From Enterocloster aldenensis (GTDB lineage: Bacteria > Bacillota > Clostridia > Lachnospirales > Lachnospiraceae): a DNA stretch of 64,000 bases. Positions 8,940-17,721 of this stretch are shown piece by piece (position 1 is the first letter of the stretch; each line of letters starts with the position of its first letter). A program made the position numbers and the translations under genes. A model generated the notes under the pieces. The model saw only the letters and a program-made list of their open reading frames with translations. It searched no databases and had not been told where the DNA came from. The stretch is from the NCBI RefSeq assembly GCF_003434055.1, contig NZ_QVEX01000011.1, positions 1 to 64,000 of the forward strand, written 5' to 3'.

Positions 8940-9220
8940 AAGCTGTGATGGAGACAGTAGGCCTGCAGGGAACGCCTCAGAGAGCCGGGGATGGTGGGAG
9001 CCCGGTGCCAGTAATGCAGGACTGAATATCACTCCGGAGCTGTCCGGCTGAGAAAAGGGGCATGGATTCCCAGGCATCCAGGGTGGTGCAGGGACCTGCT
9101 GCATGGTAAGCCGGGACGCAATTCCTGCGTTAAAGGGACTCATATGATGGTATGCAGTAATAGGTGGTTAAACGGAGCAGTTTTTACGGCTTCCGTCCTG
9201 TTCGGGACGGAAGCCTTTTT
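8940..9220 (+). promoter_or_regulatory. T-box leader, isoleucine specific
   Basis: The leader carries T-box landmarks in order: AGAGAGCCGGGGATGGTGGGAG-type distal Stem I (split across 8980-9003), specifier loop GAATATCACTCC with ATC (Ile) at 9028-9030 followed by the usual purine, a degenerate T-box sequence TAGGTGGTTAAACGG at 9161-9175, and an intrinsic terminator. In the known mechanism, uncharged tRNA-Ile pairs with the specifier and the T-box bulge, favouring an antiterminator and allowing ileS transcription. The antiterminator partner is the CGTCC at the 5' arm of the terminator. Confidence 0.88.
9188..9220 (+). terminator. T-box regulatory terminator
   Basis: An 11-bp stem (GGCTTCCGTCC / GGACGGAAGCC) with a 6-base loop followed by five T residues, 65 bases before the ileS start. 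It is conditional: the 5' arm is shared with the T-box antiterminator. Confidence 0.9.
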
Positions 9221-9284
9221 ATATGAATCCATATAATACAGCACATACCAGAGTATATAAAATTAGGAATGGAGGAATCCAAGG

Positions 9285-12200
9285 ATGTATGACAAAGTCT
9301 CCACAGACCTTAAGTTTGTGGAAAGAGAAAAAGAAGTGGAAAAATTCTGGGAAGATGAGCACATCTTCGAGAAAAGCATCAAGATGCGCGAGGGTTGCAA
9401 GCCTTACGTGTTCTATGACGGACCGCCAACCGCCAATGGCAAGCCCCATATCGGCCACGTGGAAACCCGCGCCATCAAGGACATGATTCCAAGATACCGG
9501 GCCATGAAGGGCTACATGGTGCCCCGTAAGGCAGGATGGGATACCCACGGGCTTCCCGTGGAGCTGGAAGTCGAGAAGAAGCTGGGGCTGGACGGCAAGG
9601 ACCAGATTGAACAGTACGGGCTGGAGCCGTTCATCCGGGAGTGTAAGGAAAGCGTCTGGAAATACAAGGGCATGTGGGAGGATTTCTCCAATACCGTCGG
9701 TTTCTGGGCTGATATGGACGACCCATATGTGACCTATGAGAACAATTTCATTGAATCCGAGTGGTGGGCGCTGAAGCAGATTTGGGACAAGGGCCTTTTA
9801 TACAAGGGCTTTAAGGTGGTTCCCTACTGCCCGCGCTGCGGAACCCCCCTTTCCTCCCACGAGGTGGCCCAGGGCTATAAGGATGTAAAGGAACGCTCCG
9901 CCATCGCGCGGTTTAAGGTAAAGGGCGAGGACGCCTATATCCTGGCATGGACCACCACGCCCTGGACCCTTCCAAGCAACCTGGCCCTTTGTGTGAACCC
10001 GGCGGAGGATTATGTGAAGGTAAGGACCGGGGACGGCTATACCTATTATATTGCACAGGCCCTGGCGGATACGGTGCTGGGCGGGGATTACGAAGTACTT
10101 GAGAACTACAAGGGCAGGGATCTGGAATATAAGGAATACGAGCCTCTGTACGGGTGCTCCGTGCCCCTTAGCGAGAAGCAGCACAAGAAAGCATACTATG
10201 TGGTGTGCGACACCTACGTAACCCTGACAGACGGTACGGGAATCGTACACATCGCCCCTGCATTCGGTGAAGACGATGCCAATGTGGGACGCAGATATGA
10301 CCTTCCTTTTGTACAGCTGGTGGACGCAAAGGGTGATATGACAAACGAGACACCATTTGCAGGCACCTTTGTCAAGGACGCGGATCCGCTGGTGTTAAAG
10401 GACCTGGAATCCAGAGGACTTCTGTTCTCGGCGCCTGCTTTTGAACACAGCTATCCCCACTGCTGGAGATGCGGTACCCCGCTGATTTACTATGCAAGGG
10501 AATCCTGGTTCATTAAGATGACGGCTGTGAAGGAGGATTTAATCCGCAACAACAATACCATTAACTGGGTGCCTGACTCCATCGGCAAGGGCCGCTTCGG
10601 CGACTGGCTGGAGAATATCCAGGACTGGGGTATTTCCAGGAACCGGTATTGGGGCACGCCTCTTAATATCTGGGAGTGTGAGTGCGGATACCAGCACTCC
10701 ATTGGAAGCATTGAAGAGTTAAAGGGCATGTCCGACAACTGTCCGGAGGATATCGAGCTTCACCGTCCGTATATTGACAATGTAAATATCAAGTGCCCCA
10801 AGTGCGGCAGGCTTATGAAGCGTGTGCCGGAAGTGATTGACTGCTGGTTTGACTCAGGCGCCATGCCATTTGCACAGCACCATTATCCATTTGAGAATAA
10901 GGAACTGTTTGAATCACAGTTCCCGGCGCAGTTCATCTCCGAGGCAGTGGACCAGACCCGCGGATGGTTCTATTCCCTGCTGGCTGAATCCACCCTGCTG
11001 TTTAACAAGGCGCCTTATGAAAATGTTGTTGTCATGGGCCTGGTGCTGGACGAGAACGGACAGAAGATGAGCAAGTCCAAGGGCAATGCAGTGGATCCCT
11101 TTGATACCCTGGCAGCCCATGGCGCGGATGCCATCCGCTGGTTCTTCTATACCTGCTGCGCGTCCTGGCTTCCCAAGCGGTACCAGGACAAGGCCGTGAC
11201 CGAAGGACAGCGCAAGTTCATGGGAACCCTGTGGAATACCTATGCGTTCTGGGTCCTCTATGCCAATATTGATAATTTCGACGCCACCAAGTACACCCTG
11301 GAGTACGATAAGCTGCCGGTCATGGATAAATGGCTGCTTTCCAAGATGAATTCCATGGTTAAATGTGTGGATGACAACCTGATGAATTACCAGATTCCTG
11401 AGGCTGCAAGGTCACTGCAGGAATTTGTGGATGACATGAGCAACTGGTATGTGCGCAGAAGCCGCGAGCGTTTCTGGGCCAAGGGCATGGAGCAGGATAA
11501 GATTAATGCGTATATGACCCTGTATACCGCCCTTGTGACGGCTGCCAAGGCAGCGGCGCCCATGATCCCGTTCATGACAGAACAGATTTACCAGAATATT
11601 GTCAGAAAGATTGACGCGGATGCGCTGGAAAGCATACACCTGTGCGACTTCCCTGAGGTGAAGGAAGAATGGATTGACACCAGCCTGGAACAGGACATGG
11701 ATGAGGTCCTAAAGGCCGTGGTCATGGGCCGTGCGGCAAGGAATGCAGCAAATATCAAGAACCGCCAGCCAATTGCCCAGATGTATATCAAGGCTGACCA
11801 CGCCCTGTCCGAGTTCTATGTGAAGATCATTGAGGATGAGCTGAATGTGAAGAAGGTGGCCTTCTCTGACGATGTAAGGGCATTTACCTCCTATTCCTTT
11901 AAGCCGCAGCTTAAGACGGTGGGACCAAAGTACGGGAAACTCCTGGGACAGATCCGGCAGGCCCTTGCGGGGATTGACGGCAGCGCTGCCATGGATACGC
12001 TCAATGAAAGCGGCGCCCTGACCTTTGATTTCGGAGGACAGGAAGTGGTGCTGACCAGGGACGACCTGCTGATTGACGTATCGCAGAAGGACGGATATGT
12101 GACGGAGGAGGACAACTACCTGACCGTGGTGCTGGATACCAACCTGACACCGGAACTGGTTGAGGAGGGCTTTGTCCGTGAAATCATCAGCAAGATCCAG

Positions 12201-12419
12201 ACCATGCGTAAGGAAGCCGGTTTTGAGGTCATGGACCACATTGCCGTTTACCAGGATGACAATGACAGGATTGCAGGGCTTCTGAAGGCCAATGCAGATG
12301 AGATTAAGGCCGAGGTAATGGCTGATACCATCTTCCTTGGAAGGATGGGCGGTTATGCCAAGGAGTGGAGCATCAACGGCGAAAAAGTCATGCTTGGTGT
12401 TGAAAAGACCATGAAATAA
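9285..12419 (+). CDS. ileS: Isoleucyl-tRNA synthetase
   Basis: Class I aminoacyl-tRNA synthetase (1044 aa) charging tRNA-Ile. The HIGH signature is at about residues 48-51 (GKPHIGH), KMSKS near 595 (GQKMSKSKGN), with the editing domain between (WTTTPWTLPSN near 225) and the anticodon-binding domain after about 640. Zinc-type cysteines occur in CPRCGTP (about 182) and CECGYQ/CPKCGR (about 465-510). The length and internal cysteine sites fit the long eukaryote-like IleS type that is common in Clostridia and is often associated with lower mupirocin sensitivity; that last point is family knowledge and not tested here. GGAGG precedes the ATG. Confidence 0.97.
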   Translation: MYDKVSTDLKFVEREKEVEKFWEDEHIFEKSIKMREGCKPYVFYDGPPTANGKPHIGHVETRAIKDMIPRYRAMKGYMVPRKAGWDTHGLPVELEVEKKLGLDGKDQIEQYGLEPFIRECKESVWKYKGMWEDFSNTVGFWADMDDPYVTYENNFIESEWWALKQIWDKGLLYKGFKVVPYCPRCGTPLSSHEVAQGYKDVKERSAIARFKVKGEDAYILAWTTTPWTLPSNLALCVNPAEDYVKVRTGDGYTYYIAQALADTVLGGDYEVLENYKGRDLEYKEYEPLYGCSVPLSEKQHKKAYYVVCDTYVTLTDGTGIVHIAPAFGEDDANVGRRYDLPFVQLVDAKGDMTNETPFAGTFVKDADPLVLKDLESRGLLFSAPAFEHSYPHCWRCGTPLIYYARESWFIKMTAVKEDLIRNNNTINWVPDSIGKGRFGDWLENIQDWGISRNRYWGTPLNIWECECGYQHSIGSIEELKGMSDNCPEDIELHRPYIDNVNIKCPKCGRLMKRVPEVIDCWFDSGAMPFAQHHYPFENKELFESQFPAQFISEAVDQTRGWFYSLLAESTLLFNKAPYENVVVMGLVLDENGQKMSKSKGNAVDPFDTLAAHGADAIRWFFYTCCASWLPKRYQDKAVTEGQRKFMGTLWNTYAFWVLYANIDNFDATKYTLEYDKLPVMDKWLLSKMNSMVKCVDDNLMNYQIPEAARSLQEFVDDMSNWYVRRSRERFWAKGMEQDKINAYMTLYTALVTAAKAAAPMIPFMTEQIYQNIVRKIDADALESIHLCDFPEVKEEWIDTSLEQDMDEVLKAVVMGRAARNAANIKNRQPIAQMYIKADHALSEFYVKIIEDELNVKKVAFSDDVRAFTSYSFKPQLKTVGPKYGKLLGQIRQALAGIDGSAAMDTLNESGALTFDFGGQEVVLTRDDLLIDVSQKDGYVTEEDNYLTVVLDTNLTPELVEEGFVREIISKIQTMRKEAGFEVMDHIAVYQDDNDRIAGLLKANADEIKAEVMADTIFLGRMGGYAKEWSINGEKVMLGVEKTMK

Positions 12420-12431
12420 TGTTAATATGGG

Positions 12432-12455
12432 AGGCGGGGTTAAAACACCCCGCCT
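12432..12455. other. GC-rich intergenic hairpin
   Basis: AGGCGGGG / CCCCGCCT with an 8-base loop, directly after the ileS stop and 27 bases before the glgP start. There is no T-run on the plus strand, so it may be an mRNA-processing or stability stem and not a full terminator; glgP may be read through from ileS. Confidence 0.5.
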
Positions 12456-12481
12456 ATATGAGGATAGGGAGGATTGTGCCG

Positions 12482-14935
12482 ATGAATAAAGGATTTGATA
12501 AAGTCACATTCAAGCGCAGCGTGATAGACAACGTTAAGAACATGTTCCGCCGTACCATTGACGAGGCTACGCCCCAGCAGGTATTCCAGGCGGTTTCTTA
12601 TGCGGTAAAGGACGTTATCATCGATGAGTGGATAGCAACCCACAAAGAATATGAAAAGAAAGACACAAAGACAGTATACTACCTGTCCATGGAGTTCCTG
12701 ATGGGCCGCGCCCTGGGCAACAACATCATCAACATATGCGCCCATGATGAGATTAAGGAAGTACTGGATGAACTGGGATTTGACCTGAACCTGATTGAGG
12801 ACCAGGAACCGGACGCAGCCCTTGGCAACGGCGGCCTGGGACGTCTGGCAGCATGTTTCCTGGATTCCCTTGCAACCCTGGGATATCCTGCTTACGGCTG
12901 CGGCATCCGCTACCGCTACGGTATGTTTAAACAGAAAATTGAGAACGGCTACCAGATTGAGGTGCCGGATGAATGGCTTAAGGACGGCAATCCCTTTGAA
13001 ATCCGCCGCCCGGAGTATGCGCAGGAAGTCAGGTTCGGCGGTTATGTGCGCATTGAGAATGTGAACGGCGCCAACCACTTTGTGCAGGACGGTTATCAGA
13101 CGGTCCGCGCCGTGCCTTATGACCTTCCGGTTATCGGTTACGGCAATAACGTGGTGAACACCCTGCGTATCTGGGATGCGGAACCGGTTAATACATTTAA
13201 CCTGGATTCCTTTGACCGGGGCGATTACCAGAAGGCAGTGGAGCAGGAAAACCTTGCCAAGACCATCGTGGAAGTGCTGTATCCCAATGACAACCATTAT
13301 GCGGGCAAGGAGCTGCGCCTGAAGCAGCAGTATTTCTTTATTTCCGCCAGCGTGCAGAGGGCCATCATAAAATATAAGGAAAAACATGATGATATCCGCA
13401 GGTTTCATGAGAAGGTGGCTTTCCAGCTGAACGATACCCATCCCACGGTTGCGATTCCTGAACTGATGCGTATCCTTTTGGATGAGGAGGGCCTGAACTG
13501 GGATGAGGCATGGGAGGTAACCACCAAGACATGTGCGTACACCAACCACACCATCATGTCCGAGGCCCTGGAGAAATGGCCCATCGAACTGTTCTCACGC
13601 CTGCTTCCAAGGATTTACCAGATAGTGGAGGAGATTAACCGCAGGTTCCAGAACCAGATCCAGTCCATGTATCCTGGCAACCAGGAGAAGCTGCGCAAGA
13701 TGTCCATTATTTATGACGGACAGGTGAAGATGGCTTACATGGCCATTGCAGCCAGCTTTTCTGTCAACGGCGTGGCCAGGCTGCACACCGAGATCCTTAA
13801 GAACCAGGAATTAAAGGATTTCTACCAGATGATGCCGGAGAAGTTCAACAACAAGACCAACGGCATTACCCAGAGAAGGTTCCTGCTTCATGGAAATCCC
13901 CTGCTTGCTGACTGGGTGACCTCCAAAATCGGGGATGAGTGGATTACCAATCTTCCCCATATCAAGAAGCTGGAGATTTATGCGGACGATGAAAAGTGCC
14001 GGCAGGAGTTCATGAATATCAAGTACCAGAACAAGATCCGCCTGGCAAAATACATTAAGGAACACAACGGGATTGACGTGGATCCGCGTTCCATCTTTGA
14101 CGTACAGGTAAAAAGGCTTCACGAATATAAGCGCCAGCTGATGAACATCCTGCATGTGATGTACCTGTATAACCAGTTAAAGGATAATCCAAACATGGAT
14201 ATGGTGCCCAGGACCTTTATCTTCGGCGCCAAGGCAGCGGCCGGTTATAAGCGCGCCAAGCTGACCATCAAGCTGATTAATTCCGTGGCGGATGTGATTA
14301 ACAATGACAGGTCCATTGGCGGCAAGATTAAAGTGGTGTTCATTGAGGATTACAGGGTAAGCAACGCAGAGCTTATCTTTGCCGCGGCGGATGTGAGTGA
14401 GCAGATATCCACGGCCAGTAAGGAGGCTTCGGGTACTGGCAACATGAAGTTCATGCTTAACGGCGCCCTGACCCTTGGCACCATGGACGGAGCCAATGTG
14501 GAGATTGTTGAGGAGGTGGGCAGCGAATATGCCTTCATCTTCGGCATGTCATCTGATGAGGTCATTAATTATGAGAATAACGGCGGGTATTATCCAATGG
14601 ATATCTTTAACAATGACCAGGAAATCCGCAGGGTGCTGATGCAGCTGATCAACGGCTACTATGCGCCGGATAACCCTGAGCTGTTTAGGGATATCTATAA
14701 CTCCCTGCTGAATACCAAGAGCAGTGACCGCGCGGATACCTACTTCATCCTGAAGGATTTCCGTTCCTATGCAGAGGCCCATGCCAGGGTGGATCAGGCC
14801 TACAGGGATGAGAAGTGGTGGGCCAAGGCAGCCATCCTCAATGTGGCTAACAGCGGCAAGTTTACATCCGACAGGACCATTGAGGAGTATGTAAGGGATA
14901 TCTGGCACCTGAAAAAGGTGACGGTTGAGATGTAA
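12482..14935 (+). CDS. glgP: Glycogen/starch phosphorylase
   Basis: Releases glucose 1-phosphate from alpha-1,4-glucan ends with inorganic phosphate; PLP-dependent. The 817-residue protein has GNGGLGRLAACFLDS (about 115-130) in the glucan/phosphate site, the pocket motif NDTHPT, KRLHEYKRQL and the PLP-lysine signature EASGTGNMKFMLNGA near 660. The frame continues 21 codons upstream but those codons overlap the hairpin; the ATG has AGGGAGGA nine bases before it. It follows ileS by 62 bp. No other glycogen genes are in the window, so it is presumably controlled separately or by read-through. Confidence 0.96.
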   Translation: MNKGFDKVTFKRSVIDNVKNMFRRTIDEATPQQVFQAVSYAVKDVIIDEWIATHKEYEKKDTKTVYYLSMEFLMGRALGNNIINICAHDEIKEVLDELGFDLNLIEDQEPDAALGNGGLGRLAACFLDSLATLGYPAYGCGIRYRYGMFKQKIENGYQIEVPDEWLKDGNPFEIRRPEYAQEVRFGGYVRIENVNGANHFVQDGYQTVRAVPYDLPVIGYGNNVVNTLRIWDAEPVNTFNLDSFDRGDYQKAVEQENLAKTIVEVLYPNDNHYAGKELRLKQQYFFISASVQRAIIKYKEKHDDIRRFHEKVAFQLNDTHPTVAIPELMRILLDEEGLNWDEAWEVTTKTCAYTNHTIMSEALEKWPIELFSRLLPRIYQIVEEINRRFQNQIQSMYPGNQEKLRKMSIIYDGQVKMAYMAIAASFSVNGVARLHTEILKNQELKDFYQMMPEKFNNKTNGITQRRFLLHGNPLLADWVTSKIGDEWITNLPHIKKLEIYADDEKCRQEFMNIKYQNKIRLAKYIKEHNGIDVDPRSIFDVQVKRLHEYKRQLMNILHVMYLYNQLKDNPNMDMVPRTFIFGAKAAAGYKRAKLTIKLINSVADVINNDRSIGGKIKVVFIEDYRVSNAELIFAAADVSEQISTASKEASGTGNMKFMLNGALTLGTMDGANVEIVEEVGSEYAFIFGMSSDEVINYENNGGYYPMDIFNNDQEIRRVLMQLINGYYAPDNPELFRDIYNSLLNTKSSDRADTYFILKDFRSYAEAHARVDQAYRDEKWWAKAAILNVANSGKFTSDRTIEEYVRDIWHLKKVTVEM

Positions 14936-14941
14936 ATAGTA

Positions 14942-14977
14942 AGTGTATGCTGCTGTTTCCATGCAGCAGCATGCACT
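14942..14977. other. Hairpin after glgP
   Basis: A 14-bp stem with one G-T pair (AGTGTATGCTGCTG / CAGCAGCATGCACT) and an 8-base loop right after the glgP stop. It lacks a T-run, so it is either a weak terminator or an mRNA 3'-end stabiliser. Confidence 0.5.
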
Positions 14978-15052
14978 GTGTATCCATGCTCCGGCAATCC
15001 TGAATCAGAAAAGGGGGCCGGGGCATTTTGAATAAAGGGAGGCAGAGCGGTT

Positions 15053-15931
15053 ATGAAGATTCGGGACATACTGGCACAGGGGAACCCCACCCTGTCTTTT
15101 GAGGTTTTTCCTCCCAAGACAGAAGATAATTATCATACGGTGGAAAAGGCGGCAAAAGAGATTGCAAAGCTTAAGCCGGCTTTTATGAGCGTTACATACG
15201 GCGCAGGCGGAGGCACCAGCGATTATACGGTGGGCATTGCCTCGGATATCAAAGGGTACGGCGTGACGCCCCTGGCCCATCTGACCTGTGTGTCATCTAC
15301 CAGGGAAAAGGTGCAGGGGGTCCTTAAGGAACTGAAGGGACATGGGATTGAGAATGTGCTGGCCCTAAGGGGGGATATCCCTGAAAACGGACAGACCCCC
15401 AGGGTTTACCACTATGCGTCCGAACTGATCCGGGAAATCAAACAGTCAGGGGATTTCTGCATCGGCGCTGCCTGTTATCCGGAAGGCCATGTGGAATCTG
15501 CCAACAAGTCGGTGGACATGGATTACCTGAAACAGAAGGTGGAGGCTGGCTGCGATTTCGTGACCACACAGATGTTTTTTGATAACAGCATCCTGTACAG
15601 CTATCTGTACCGCATCCGGGAAAAGGGGATTACGGTTCCCGTCATTGCGGGAATCATGCCTGTGACCAATGCAAAACAGATTAAACGTATCACACAGATG
15701 TCCGGCACGTATCTGCCGTCCAGGTTCATGTCCATCGTGGACCGGTTCGGGGATAATCCGGCTGCCATGAAGCAGGCGGGCATTGCCTATGCCACGGACC
15801 AGATCATTGACCTGATTGCCAACGGCGTGGGCGGAATCCATGTCTATTCCATGAACAAGCCGGATGTGGCCGGGAAAATCAAGGAGAACCTGTCGGAAAT
15901 ACTTGGAAATGGGTGCGTATGCGCGCCATAG
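15053..15931 (+). CDS. metF: Methylenetetrahydrofolate reductase
   Basis: Reduces 5,10-methylene-THF to 5-methyl-THF, the methyl donor for MetH. FAD-dependent TIM barrel, 292 aa as in the family: SFEVFPPKT at residues 13-21 with the catalytic Glu, VTYGAGGGTSDYT (folate), ALRGD, and FVTTQMFFDN near 170. It opens a four-gene plus-strand set with the MetH reactivation protein, threonine aldolase and metH, that is, a complete methionine-methylation branch. The last codons and the stop are contained in a 42-bp tandem duplication, so the C-terminal VCAP tail may be a recent variation. Confidence 0.95.
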   Translation: MKIRDILAQGNPTLSFEVFPPKTEDNYHTVEKAAKEIAKLKPAFMSVTYGAGGGTSDYTVGIASDIKGYGVTPLAHLTCVSSTREKVQGVLKELKGHGIENVLALRGDIPENGQTPRVYHYASELIREIKQSGDFCIGAACYPEGHVESANKSVDMDYLKQKVEAGCDFVTTQMFFDNSILYSYLYRIREKGITVPVIAGIMPVTNAKQIKRITQMSGTYLPSRFMSIVDRFGDNPAAMKQAGIAYATDQIIDLIANGVGGIHVYSMNKPDVAGKIKENLSEILGNGCVCAP

Positions 15932-15972
15932 CAGGGACACGCACGTGGAAATGGGTACGCATGTGCGCCATA
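15905..15972 (+). repeat. Imperfect 26-bp direct repeat, 42-bp period
   Basis: Copies at 15905-15930 and 15947-15972 match at 23 of 26 positions (GGAAATGGGTGCGTATGCGC... against GGAAATGGGTACGCATGTGC...), separated by 16 bp. The first copy contains the metF stop; the second reproduces the same stop context just before the ribosome site of the next gene. All three differences are transitions, as expected for an aged duplication. Confidence 0.8.
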
Positions 15973-15982
15973 GGAGGATTGG

Positions 15983-16633
15983 ATGGAAACACGGGATATT
16001 GACAGGGGGGAAGTGCTGCGGTATCTGGGATATGGAAGGCATGAAGCGGACCGGCGGGTGATGGACCTGGTGGAACAGTGCATCGAAGAACTTGGCAGGG
16101 AAGCCAGCCCGCTGTATCTGTGCCGGGATTATCCCCTGGCCCTGGGGCAGGAAGGCCTGGTGGATGCGGGGGTTTTCATCACAAGAAGCAGGAATCTGGC
16201 TAGAAACCTGGCGGACTGCGGCAGGATCCTTGTATTTGCGGCCACCCTGGGCACGGGTGCGGATTATCTGATTGGAAAGTATAACCGTCTCCAGATGAGC
16301 AAGGCCGTTGTCATGCAGGCAGCTGCCGCTGCCATGATAGAGGAGTACTGCGACCAGGTCTGCGCCGGGCTGAAGGCGTATTATGAGGCGGACGGATGGT
16401 ATCTGCGTCCAAGGTTCAGCCCGGGTTACGGAGACTTTCCGCTGGACTGCCAAAGCCGGCTGTTAGACTGTCTGGAGGCGGGCAAACGCATTGGCATCAA
16501 GCTGACGGACAGCCTTCTCATGATGCCGTCCAAGTCCGTCACGGCCGTGATGGGCGCCAGCAGGAAGCCTTACCGGTGTGATGTGAAGGGCTGCGAGGCC
16601 TGCGGGAAAAAGGACTGCGCCTACAGGCGGTAG
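15983..16633 (+). CDS. Stand-alone methionine synthase reactivation-domain protein
   Basis: A 216-residue protein similar to the C-terminal activation (AdoMet-binding) domain of cobalamin-dependent methionine synthase, the domain that supports reductive methylation of cob(II)alamin. Recognisable are RFSPGYGDFPL (about 143-153), LTDSLLMMPSKSVTAVMG (about 172-190, the AdoMet-site segment) and a cysteine tail (CDVKGCEACGKKDC). The MetH two genes downstream ends after its B12 domain and lacks this module, so the enzyme appears split over two genes. The cysteine tail is an addition with possible metal-binding or redox use. Confidence 0.87.
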   Translation: METRDIDRGEVLRYLGYGRHEADRRVMDLVEQCIEELGREASPLYLCRDYPLALGQEGLVDAGVFITRSRNLARNLADCGRILVFAATLGTGADYLIGKYNRLQMSKAVVMQAAAAAMIEEYCDQVCAGLKAYYEADGWYLRPRFSPGYGDFPLDCQSRLLDCLEAGKRIGIKLTDSLLMMPSKSVTAVMGASRKPYRCDVKGCEACGKKDCAYRR

Positions 16634-16670
16634 GCCCTGTACCATGAAAGGGAAAAGGAGAGGAAAGAAA

Positions 16671-17705
16671 ATGATTCGTTTTAACTGCGATTATAGTGAA
16701 GGCGCCCATGAGCGCATCCTGAAGAAACTGGTGGAGACAAACCTGGAACAGACACCTGGATACGGAGAGGACCACTATTGTGGGGAGGCGGCGTCCATTA
16801 TCCGCAATCTCTGCAAAAGGGAAGATGCTGACGTACACTTCCTGGTGGGAGGGACCCAGGCCAACATGACGGTGATTGCATCTGCCCTCAGGCCCCATCA
16901 GGGCGTGGTGGGCGCTGTGTCCGCCCATATTAACGTCCATGAGACCGGCTCCATTGAGGCGGCCGGACACAAGGTCCTGGCCCTTGCGTCGGAGGACGGC
17001 AAGATAAGCGCCAGCCAGGTGGAGACGCTTTATCTGGAACACATCCATGACGAGAGCTTTGAGCACATGGTCCAGCCCAAGATGGTGTATATATCCAACC
17101 CCACGGAGCTGGGGACCATTTACACAAGGGCGGAGCTGGAAGCGCTTTACGGCGTGTGCCGCAGGTACGGGCTGTACCTGTTTGTGGACGGGGCGCGGCT
17201 GGCCTACGGGCTGATGGCCGAGGGCAATGACGTGGACCTGCCGGTCCTGGCTGCCAACTGTGATGTGTTTTATATCGGCGGCACCAAAGTGGGCGCCCTG
17301 TTCGGAGAGGCGGTGGTGATCCTGAATGAGGGACTGAAGCCGGATTTCCGCTATCATATCAAGCAAAGGGGCGGAATGCTGGCAAAGGGACGCCTCCTGG
17401 GAATCCAGTTCTCAGAACTCTTAAAGGACGGGCTGTATATGGAACTGGGCAGGCACGCGGACCGTCTGGCCGGCAAAATCAGAAAGGCCTGTGAGGATAA
17501 GGGATACCCATTCCTGGTATACAATACCACCAACCAGGTATTCCCCATCATGCCGGACCAGGTGCTTAAGCAGTGGGAGGGCAGGTTCAGCTATACCCAT
17601 CAGGGACGCGTGGATGACAGCCACACCGCCATCCGCCTCTGCACCAGCTGGATTATCAGCGAGGAGAATGTGGACATCCTGGTACGGGAAATAATAAATA
17701 GCTGA
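16671..17705 (+). CDS. ltaE: Low-specificity L-threonine aldolase family protein
   Basis: PLP enzyme of fold type I (beta-eliminating lyase/threonine aldolase family, 344 aa) that cleaves L-threonine or allo-threonine to glycine and acetaldehyde. Seen: the glycine-rich cofactor loop VGGTQANM (about 56-63), FVDGARLAYG with the PLP-Asp, and the Schiff-base lysine in YIGGTKVGALFGE (about 205). A methionine nine codons upstream is rejected because the chosen ATG has AGGAGAGGAAAG before it. Lying between the MetH activator and metH, it may feed glycine and hence one-carbon units to folate. Distinction from related aldolases is by context only. Confidence 0.85.
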   Translation: MIRFNCDYSEGAHERILKKLVETNLEQTPGYGEDHYCGEAASIIRNLCKREDADVHFLVGGTQANMTVIASALRPHQGVVGAVSAHINVHETGSIEAAGHKVLALASEDGKISASQVETLYLEHIHDESFEHMVQPKMVYISNPTELGTIYTRAELEALYGVCRRYGLYLFVDGARLAYGLMAEGNDVDLPVLAANCDVFYIGGTKVGALFGEAVVILNEGLKPDFRYHIKQRGGMLAKGRLLGIQFSELLKDGLYMELGRHADRLAGKIRKACEDKGYPFLVYNTTNQVFPIMPDQVLKQWEGRFSYTHQGRVDDSHTAIRLCTSWIISEENVDILVREIINS

Positions 17706-17721
17706 CTTGTGAGGATTGACG

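Noticed and set aside
9078..9093. AGGGTGGTGCAGGG as the actual T-box sequence
   Set aside because: It is about 100 bases from the terminator and has no pairing partner nearby; the 9161-9175 sequence directly precedes the terminator. Kept only as a remark in the findings.
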